DNA from: Hellea sp.
GTDB lineage: Bacteria > Pseudomonadota > Alphaproteobacteria > Caulobacterales > Maricaulaceae
Assembly (NCBI GenBank): GCA_020629135.1
Contig: JAHDDX010000021.1
Span: forward strand, 1 to 38,262
DNA: 38,262 nt
Reading direction: 5' to 3'
The notes below the pieces were generated by a model. That model worked only from the letters and a program-made list of their open reading frames with translations. It was not told the DNA's origin and made no database searches. Positions 32,666 to 38,262 of this stretch are shown piece after piece; position 1 is the stretch's first letter, and the number at the start of each line of letters is the position of its first letter. The position numbers and the translations under genes are program-made.

Positions 32666-32992
32666 CTAATTTTGTCCGGAGGTTCCGTCATTGATCGTAG
32701 TCTGGTTAACCAGGCCATCAGATGTTTTGATCGCATTTTCCTTTATTTTGTCCCATTCATCTTGGGTGTGGCATATTTTTTTCTTAAACCGGGAGCCGGT
32801 AATAGCTTGGCGTCTGCAAATTTTCTTACTCGCATCGGCTGTTTTTGTATCTTCAGTTTTTTCACTCGGCTCGCTATTTGTAGCGTCAGCTTTGATATTT
32901 GATGCCGTGGTTTTTTCGCTATCGGTCGTCGCGCAGGCGATCAACAATGCTGTTGCACTTATCGCGACTCCAATTTTTACTGATCTGATCAT
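32666..32992 (-). CDS. Small lipoprotein with C-RRQ-TGSR-C motif
   Basis: The 108-residue protein has a lipoprotein signal, ATALLIAC, with the lipidated cysteine at position 20. A Ser/Thr/Glu/Lys-rich low-complexity linker follows (about 21-55), then a compact motif ICRRQAITGSRFKKKICHTQ with two cysteines, and DEWDKI. I have the impression that short C-R-R-x-x-x-T-G-S-R-x(4,6)-C-x-T-x-x-E-W motifs recur in hypothetical proteins of alphaproteobacteria; this is from memory. Function unknown. The linker would let the cysteine motif reach away from the membrane. It has its own terminator and is a monocistronic unit. Confidence 0.78.
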   Translation of the reverse strand: MIRSVKIGVAISATALLIACATTDSEKTTASNIKADATNSEPSEKTEDTKTADASKKICRRQAITGSRFKKKICHTQDEWDKIKENAIKTSDGLVNQTTINDGTSGQN

Positions 32993-33058
32993 AATCCCTC
33001 CTCCAAAGATTTTATCCGGTTAAGCTAAATGCTGATAAAGTGAATTAAAAATTACAAA

Positions 33059-34342
33059 TTACTTATTTTTGTGAATGATCCCACCTTTCATTACGAAATC
33101 AACATCCAGAAGTTCTGAGATATCATCCAAAGGGTCGCCATCAACCGCAATCAGGTCGGCATATTTTCCAGCCTCTAAGGTTCCGATTTTGTCGTCCATA
33201 CGGATATGTTTTGAGGCGATGACCGTGGCCGCTTTAATCGCGTCCATTTCGCTCATGCCCGCGTCAACCATATAGCCAAATTCCCGGGCGTTTTCGCCGT
33301 GTTTGGATACGCCGGTATCCGTGCCAAAAGCAATGTTCACACCGTTTTCCCAAGCGATGCGGAGCATATCCTGCATTTGCGGTCCGACTTCGAGTGCCTT
33401 TTTGGCGGAATTGGGTGGCAGGAAATTGTGGTTTTCAGCCCAGTCGACAACCGTGGCACCGGCGAGAACCGTTGGCACAAGTGTCGCGTCATAACGTTTA
33501 AACAGGATGGCGGTGTCCCGGTCCAGATAGGTTCCGTGTTCAATGGATTTTACGCCGGCTTTCAGCGCCGCCTCAATGCCGTCTTTGCCATGTGCATGGG
33601 CTGTGACCTTGCGGCCCATTTTAGTTGCGGATTCAACAATCGCGGCCAGTTCATCGTCAAAAAACTGCTGGGCGGTTCCGGCATTTGTGTTGGACAACAC
33701 ACCGCCTGTTGCCGTGATTTTTATAACATCCGCGCCGGATTTAACGGCGGCGCGAACCGCGCGTCGGCAATCTGCTGGCCCGTCACAAATAGTTTTGGAC
33801 CGAGACAGTTCAAGAATGTCCTCGCGGTAACCATGGGCATCACCGTGACCGCCCGTAATAGAAACCGCAGGTCCAGAGGCTTTAATGTGCGGGCCAGGAA
33901 TTTTTCCCGCATTCACGGCGCGGCGCAACGCAAAAATTTCTTTTGGGCCGCCCACATCCTGCACGGCTGTAAATCCAGCCATCAGGGTCTTACGCGCATT
34001 TAAGGCGGCGTCATAGGCAATGTCGCCGCTTTCACGAGTAACATTTTCCAACCTGACATTCGGGTTCCATTCACCGCGTAGATGCACGTGACTGTCAATC
34101 ATGCCCGGCATAACGAATTTGTCTGACAGGTCGATAATTTCGCCTTCGCCCTCGCTGATAAATCCGGTGACGACGTCCTCGATCTCACCATTGGCGATTA
34201 TAATGGTCTGCTCAGTTTTCGGAGTTTGCCCCGGCTTATCAAGAAGGACTCCGGCATGGACATAGGTATGTGGGCCGTCATGGGCGAATGCGCTCGCGCT
34301 AATGAGCGCAGTTCCAGCCAGCCAGGTTAAAAATCGTTTCAT
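33059..34342 (-). CDS. Secreted amidohydrolase (imidazolonepropionase-like / Xaa-Pro dipeptidase type)
   Basis: The 427-residue metal-dependent hydrolase carries a signal peptide (MKRFLTWLAGTALISASAFA) and so acts in the periplasm. The TIM-barrel metal motif HVH is at residues 85 and 87 (MIDSHVHLRGEW). The carboxylated-lysine region is around DVIKITATGGVLS, and further ligands are in TAHAHGKDG, SIEHGT and FGTDTGV. The closest known types are periplasmic prolidase/carboxypeptidase-like enzymes that cleave dipeptides or N-acyl amino acids. I start at ATG 34342 because AAAGAGGGAA precedes it and the signal peptide begins there; the frame extends 11 codons further upstream into purD. It starts 10 bp after the purD stop, so it is probably cotranscribed. 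Confidence 0.92.
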   Translation of the reverse strand: MKRFLTWLAGTALISASAFAHDGPHTYVHAGVLLDKPGQTPKTEQTIIIANGEIEDVVTGFISEGEGEIIDLSDKFVMPGMIDSHVHLRGEWNPNVRLENVTRESGDIAYDAALNARKTLMAGFTAVQDVGGPKEIFALRRAVNAGKIPGPHIKASGPAVSITGGHGDAHGYREDILELSRSKTICDGPADCRRAVRAAVKSGADVIKITATGGVLSNTNAGTAQQFFDDELAAIVESATKMGRKVTAHAHGKDGIEAALKAGVKSIEHGTYLDRDTAILFKRYDATLVPTVLAGATVVDWAENHNFLPPNSAKKALEVGPQMQDMLRIAWENGVNIAFGTDTGVSKHGENAREFGYMVDAGMSEMDAIKAATVIASKHIRMDDKIGTLEAGKYADLIAVDGDPLDDISELLDVDFVMKGGIIHKNK

Positions 34343-34352
34343 GGTTCCCTCT

Positions 34353-35627
34353 TTATTTAAGCGCGTGATGGGCAATGTCGCGGCGACAAAACCCTTCCGG
34401 CCAGTTTATTTTTTCATCAATCGCCTTATAGGCCAAATCTCGCGCGGCGCGAATTGATTTCCCCCGTGCGGTGATATTTAGAACCCGGCCGCCGGTCGCG
34501 ATTAGGTCCCCATTGTCATCGTGGCCCGTGCCTGCATGGAAGACTTTAACACCTTCTAATTTATCAGCGTCTGACAATCCTGTGATAATGCTGCCTTTTT
34601 CATAAGCGCCGGGATAACCTTTGGTGGCCAGCACGACATTAATAATAGCGTCCGATGTCCATTTCAAAGGGTTCACTTCGTCAAGCTGGTGAGCTTCTGC
34701 CGCAATCAGGATTTCCATAAGATCGCTTTCCAGTGCCCGCATTAAGACCTGACATTCTGGATCCCCAAAACGGGCATTATATTCGATTAGTTTTGGACCA
34801 TCCTCAGTGATCATGAGCCCGGCGAATAAAACACCGGTAAACGGATGTCCGTCTTCTTTCATGCCAGCTACAGTTGGATTGATAATCTCGTTCATTACCC
34901 GGGTTTGAAGGGCGTCCGTAAAAACCGGGGGCGGCGCATAGGCACCCATGCCGCCCGTATTAGGGCCTTCGTCTCCATCAAAGGCGCGCTTATGATCTTG
35001 GGCCCCAATCATAGGCAGGGCTGAATGACCATCAGAGATCGCAAAAAAGCTGACTTCCTGACCGCGCATAAATTCCTCAATGACAACTTTGGCACTCGCA
35101 TCCCCAAACTTACCGGAGAAAAACTCTTCCAATTCTGTTTCTGCGTCTTCAAGGGTTTCCGGAATAACAACGCCTTTGCCTGCCGCGAGGCCATCCGCTT
35201 TCAATACATAAGGTGCCGGCATGGATTGTAAAAACTTTTTGGCGGCCTTGAGGTCAGTGAAGACACCATAGGCTGCAGTTGGAATATTATAGCGGGTGCA
35301 AAAATCCTTGGTGAAGGCCTTTGAGCTTTCAAGCTGGGCCGCCGCCTGCGTCGGTCCAAACACGGCAATGCCGCGGGCCATAAGGTCATCGACTAATCCC
35401 AAAGCCAGGGGCTGTTCCGGCCCGACAATGACAAAATCAAAACCCTGGTCTTCGATATAGGATAAAAGGCCCGAAATATCGTCCGCCTTGACGGGCACAC
35501 AGTCAGCGATTTCGGCGATGCCGCCATTTCCGGGCAGGCAGGTCAGGTGATCAACCCTTGGGCTTTGCAGAAGTTTCCAGGCCAGAGCATGTTCACGTCC
35601 GCCGGATCCGATTAATGCCACTCTCAT
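34353..35627 (-). CDS. purD: Phosphoribosylamine-glycine ligase
   Basis: PurD ligates glycine to phosphoribosylamine with ATP in the second step of purine synthesis. The N-terminal MRVALIGSGGREHALAW is the invariant GARS start, which fixes ATG 35627 and rejects the 30 extra codons of the open frame. The ATP-grasp domain shows YVLKADGLAAGKGVV, VVIEEFMRGQEVSFF, GPNTGGMGAYAP and YNARFGDPECQVLM with its metal ligands. Length (424 aa) is normal. It is divergent from xseA with a 71-bp gap, and followed after 10 bp by the secreted amidohydrolase gene. Confidence 0.97.
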   Translation of the reverse strand: MRVALIGSGGREHALAWKLLQSPRVDHLTCLPGNGGIAEIADCVPVKADDISGLLSYIEDQGFDFVIVGPEQPLALGLVDDLMARGIAVFGPTQAAAQLESSKAFTKDFCTRYNIPTAAYGVFTDLKAAKKFLQSMPAPYVLKADGLAAGKGVVIPETLEDAETELEEFFSGKFGDASAKVVIEEFMRGQEVSFFAISDGHSALPMIGAQDHKRAFDGDEGPNTGGMGAYAPPPVFTDALQTRVMNEIINPTVAGMKEDGHPFTGVLFAGLMITEDGPKLIEYNARFGDPECQVLMRALESDLMEILIAAEAHQLDEVNPLKWTSDAIINVVLATKGYPGAYEKGSIITGLSDADKLEGVKVFHAGTGHDDNGDLIATGGRVLNITARGKSIRAARDLAYKAIDEKINWPEGFCRRDIAHHALK

Positions 35628-35698
35628 ATCAATTCCGTTCTTGATTCTTTGCCGGAGTTCTAGGCTATATAGACACAGATTCCAATGAAAGACCGCCC

Positions 35699-37156
35699 GT
35701 GACCGATTTAGCGTCAAATGCTCATGAATATTCTGTTTCCGAACTGGCCGGATCCCTAAAGCGACTGGTCGAAGATCAATTTGGCCATGTCCGCGTACGC
35801 GGTGAGCTTGGGCGTGTGACGATTGCCAAATCCGGGCATTGTTATCTGGATATCAAAGATGACAAGGCGGTGATCAATTCCATAATCTGGAAAGGCACGA
35901 TGAACCGCCTGACCATGCGGCCCGAAGAAGGCATGGACGTCATCGTCGAAGGACGTATGTCGACCTATCCTGGCCGGTCCAATTATCAGTTGATCATAGA
36001 AAAAATGGAACTGGCCGGTGAAGGCGCCCTGATGGCGCTATTTGAAAAGCGCAAAAAAATGTTGGCCGCCGAAGGTCTGTTTGAAGCTGATCGCAAACGC
36101 GACCTGCCATTTATGCCATCTGTTATAGGTGTGGTGACGTCCCCGACCGGCGCGGTCATTCGCGATATTTTACACCGGATCATGGACCGTTTTCCGGTGC
36201 ATGTCCTGGTCTGGCCGGTTCTCGTTCAGGGTGACAAGGCAGCAGACCAAATTGCCGGTGCGATAACGGGCTTCAACCATGCCGAAGGATTTCCCCGTCC
36301 AGATGTTTTAATTGTCGCGCGCGGCGGTGGATCTCTAGAAGATCTCTGGGGATTTAATGAAGAAAATGTCGTGAGGGCCGCCGCTGGCTCGGCTATTCCT
36401 ATTATTTCGGCAATTGGGCATGAAACCGATTGGACACTGATTGATTATGTGTCTGATTACCGGGCTCCCACGCCCACAGGCGCGGCGGAGGTCGCAGTCC
36501 CCGTACGCAGCGAATGGCTCGATACTTTTGACGATTATGGATTGCGCCTGTCCCGGGGCCTTCGCCGAAGTCTGAGCGAAAAGAAAACCCTATTGTCGGC
36601 GGCGCGCTTACCGCGTCTGGAAAATATATTATCAGGGCCGCAGCAAAGACTGGATCTGGCCGCAGCGAAATTGCCATCCCCCGGTCGCATATTTGATCCG
36701 CTCGCTCAGAAACTGGCCTTGGCGGCCTCCCGCATGCCGCGCCCGGACCGTCTCCTGAAAGAGCCTCAAGATCAATTGCAACGGCTGTCAGCCCGTTTGC
36801 GCCCGGATGCGCTAAGGCAAGGCGTGATCCGACAAAATGAACAATTGGCACGTATTAGCCGTCCCATGAATATATCTATGAAACGCCAGCTTGAAGGCTA
36901 TGAGGCGCGCCTGAGTCGGGCCGGAAAGTTGCTCGATGCCTATTCCTATCAAGGTGTTTTAAAACGCGGCTATGCGCTGGTTACGGATCAGGATGGTCAG
37001 GTCGTCCGTCAAAGCAAGGATTTAAGTTCCGGGCAGGGTGTAACGCTCAAATTTGCCGATGGTGACAGGGGCGCAATCATAAATGGAGGGAGTTCTAGAG
37101 CTCGAACAAAATCGAAACCGAAATCCACTCCTTCAGATCAAGGCGATTTGTTCTAA
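35699..37156 (+). CDS. xseA: Exodeoxyribonuclease VII large subunit
   Basis: XseA is the catalytic subunit of a processive single-strand exonuclease used in repair. The N-terminal OB-fold shows EYSVSELAGSLKRLVEDQFG, VRVRGELGRVTIAKSGHCYLD; the catalytic domain has VIGVVTSPTGAVIRDILHR, VLIVARGGGSLEDLWGFNEE and ISAIGHETDWTLIDYVSDYRAPTPT, all standard. A long coiled-coil region (about 285-400) and a C-terminal GYALVTDQDGQVV segment follow. The start is GTG 35699. Length (485 aa) is normal. The small subunit xseB is not in the window. It is followed by DUF2093 and an M23 peptidase, an order common in alphaproteobacteria. Confidence 0.97.
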   Translation: MTDLASNAHEYSVSELAGSLKRLVEDQFGHVRVRGELGRVTIAKSGHCYLDIKDDKAVINSIIWKGTMNRLTMRPEEGMDVIVEGRMSTYPGRSNYQLIIEKMELAGEGALMALFEKRKKMLAAEGLFEADRKRDLPFMPSVIGVVTSPTGAVIRDILHRIMDRFPVHVLVWPVLVQGDKAADQIAGAITGFNHAEGFPRPDVLIVARGGGSLEDLWGFNEENVVRAAAGSAIPIISAIGHETDWTLIDYVSDYRAPTPTGAAEVAVPVRSEWLDTFDDYGLRLSRGLRRSLSEKKTLLSAARLPRLENILSGPQQRLDLAAAKLPSPGRIFDPLAQKLALAASRMPRPDRLLKEPQDQLQRLSARLRPDALRQGVIRQNEQLARISRPMNISMKRQLEGYEARLSRAGKLLDAYSYQGVLKRGYALVTDQDGQVVRQSKDLSSGQGVTLKFADGDRGAIINGGSSRARTKSKPKSTPSDQGDLF

Positions 37157-37224
37157 TTGTGTGAAGGCGGCCCTTTTCATTGCGTCCGGCATTGGATAAA
37201 AGACCCGCAAATAAGGATAACAGC

Positions 37225-37428
37225 ATGAACTCACTCTTTAGCGGTGAAGCGCAAATTCATTATGGGCCATCCGATTTCACAATTATGGAGCCAGGCGGCT
37301 ATGTGATTTGTGCGATCACAGGTGAACGCATCACGATTGATCAATTGCGCTATTGGAATGCCGAGCGCCAGGAAGCCTATAAAGATGCCAGCGCTTCGCT
37401 CGAAGCGTGGAAAAAGGCAAACGCGTGA
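37225..37428 (+). CDS. DUF2093 family small protein
   Basis: This 67-residue protein has the DUF2093 pattern: IHYGPSDFTIMEPGGYVICAITGERI, then DQLRYWNAERQEAY. I start at ATG 37225 because AAGGA is at proper spacing; the frame itself opens at 37180. The single Cys and the PGGYVxCAITG turn are family-typical and might bind a metal, but no function is known. It sits between xseA and the M23 peptidase, and its stop overlaps the next GTG start (GTGA). Confidence 0.9.
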   Translation: MNSLFSGEAQIHYGPSDFTIMEPGGYVICAITGERITIDQLRYWNAERQEAYKDASASLEAWKKANA

Positions 37429-38262
37429 GAGCTTTACCGCTTTTCCTAGCCTTGGTATTATCTCTGAGCGCCTGCGCTCAGGCTGATACGCCAGTTTTAG
37501 AAAAACCTTCCGCTGATGTTCAAACAAATCAGTCTGTTGAAACGGTTTCTGTCGAGGCCAAAGACGAATCCCTAATCCCATCTGGCTTAAACTGCACAGG
37601 TGTTGCGCAACAAGGGGGCGCGGTATTGTGCCAAACGCTCCCCAATGCCAAAGTGAAAATTGGTCGCTCCAATGATGATTTTTACTATGAAATGGCGGAT
37701 GAGAACGGCCAGATCGTTATCGGTTTTGACCGGGATGAGAAAACGGCGATTATCGAAGCCGATGGCACCCAGGTAAGCCATGAATTTACACCGCGGGATT
37801 ACAAGATTTCACGGATTGACGGCCTGCCACCGTCGCAGGTTTCAACTTTTACCGATAAACAACTTGCCCATATTAGCGCTTCGAGCGCGCGTAAAAAAAT
37901 TGGCTTCGCGTCGCGAGCGGATGACATGGGCTTCAAAGACGGGTTTATCTGGCCACTTGAAGATGTACGCAAAACGTCCCCATTTGGGGCCCAACGTATC
38001 TTAAATGGTGAGGCCAAGCGTCCCCATTACGGCGTGGATATTGGTGCCCCGGTCGGCACGCCGATTTATGCACCAGCGGATGGTGTTGTCAGTCTCGCTG
38101 ATGATGATCTTTATTTTGAAGGCGCCATGGTATTGCTGGATCACGGTCAGGGGCTGATTTCCATGTATCTTCATGTCAATGAGATCATGGTTGAGCCCGG
38201 GCAGACCGTGAAACAGGGCGAACAGATCGCAACGGTTGGGTCAAAAGGCCGCTCTACAGGTC
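37425..38262 (+). CDS. M23 family peptidase lipoprotein, C-terminus cut by window edge
   Basis: About 279 codons are visible. The GTG start at 37425 overlaps the DUF2093 stop. The N-terminus is a lipoprotein signal with LSLSAC (Cys17). A linker rich in Glu, Ser and Val and a beta-rich domain with two cysteines (NCTGVAQ, LCQTL) lead into the LytM/M23 endopeptidase domain: SPFGAQRILNGEAKRPHYGVDIGAPVGTPIYAPADG, with zinc ligands His201 and Asp205. GAMVLLDHGQGLISMYLHVNE follows; the distal HxH expected soon after GRSTG lies beyond the edge. It probably cleaves peptidoglycan crosslinks from the outer-membrane side, or acts as a divisome/amidase regulator. Confidence 0.92.
   Translation, partial: MRALPLFLALVLSLSACAQADTPVLEKPSADVQTNQSVETVSVEAKDESLIPSGLNCTGVAQQGGAVLCQTLPNAKVKIGRSNDDFYYEMADENGQIVIGFDRDEKTAIIEADGTQVSHEFTPRDYKISRIDGLPPSQVSTFTDKQLAHISASSARKKIGFASRADDMGFKDGFIWPLEDVRKTSPFGAQRILNGEAKRPHYGVDIGAPVGTPIYAPADGVVSLADDDLYFEGAMVLLDHGQGLISMYLHVNEIMVEPGQTVKQGEQIATVGSKGRSTG

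Noticed and set aside
35628-35717. Thirty extra codons at the purD start
   Set aside because: The invariant purD start (MRVALIGSGGREHA) is at 35627, and the extension would overlap the xseA start.

Overview
The window looks like a chromosomal piece of an alphaproteobacterium, most likely of the Caulobacterales/Maricaulales/Hyphomonadales type. This is inferred from gene content and order: dapF / mtaB-ftsY / yciB, argD-argF, purD divergent from xseA, xseA-DUF2093-LytM-type peptidase, and a perfect CtrA-type box (TTAA-N7-TTAA). No 16S rRNA or other marker is present. I see no tRNA, rRNA, CRISPR array, prophage or transposase gene, and no gene-free stretch longer than about 300 bases.

Layout. 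1-2108: a prolyl oligopeptidase lipoprotein, cut by the left edge. 2199-11984: a housekeeping line of dapF, mtaB, ftsY and yciB, broken by accessory genes. Three minus-strand genes (TonB-C-domain protein, membrane J-domain protein, HExxH/TPR peptidase) sit between dapF and mtaB, and a small membrane protein sits between ftsY and yciB. 12204-14882: aconitase A with a candidate promoter and a bidirectional terminator. 14932-17124: a MarR-type regulator and lipoprotein pair with a perfect palindromic operator over its own promoter, then a Cys-pair repeat lipoprotein under a CtrA-type box. 17366-20239: argF and argD, separated by a repeat-flanked GIY-YIG nuclease cassette. 20252-24532: an ABC-2 permease, a methyltransferase, a GST, a fatty acid desaturase and a Pr6Pr-type membrane protein.

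24606-29749: a TIR-TM-TPR protein, two small membrane proteins and a membrane-embedded M28 peptidase. 29865-32602: a translationally coupled pair, a short divergent BCCT-type transporter and a GMC oxidoreductase, which together suggest uptake and oxidation of choline or a similar alcohol. 32666-35627: a small lipoprotein, a secreted amidohydrolase and purD. 35699-38262: xseA, DUF2093 and an M23 peptidase lipoprotein cut by the right edge.

The observations I rate highest are: the GIY-YIG gene lying between two 127-bp direct repeats with hairpin ends and splitting argD from argF; the MarR operator overlapping a well-formed promoter with an almost leaderless start; the Cys-repeat lipoprotein, two of whose repeats are identical in protein while differing at 14 of 72 bases, all synonymous; the TIR-TM-TPR protein, which keeps the NADase-type glutamate; and the short BCCT-like transporter with an Asp in its glycine stretch. 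I did not find a clear, complete new multi-gene system; the cassette and the TIR locus are the best candidates.
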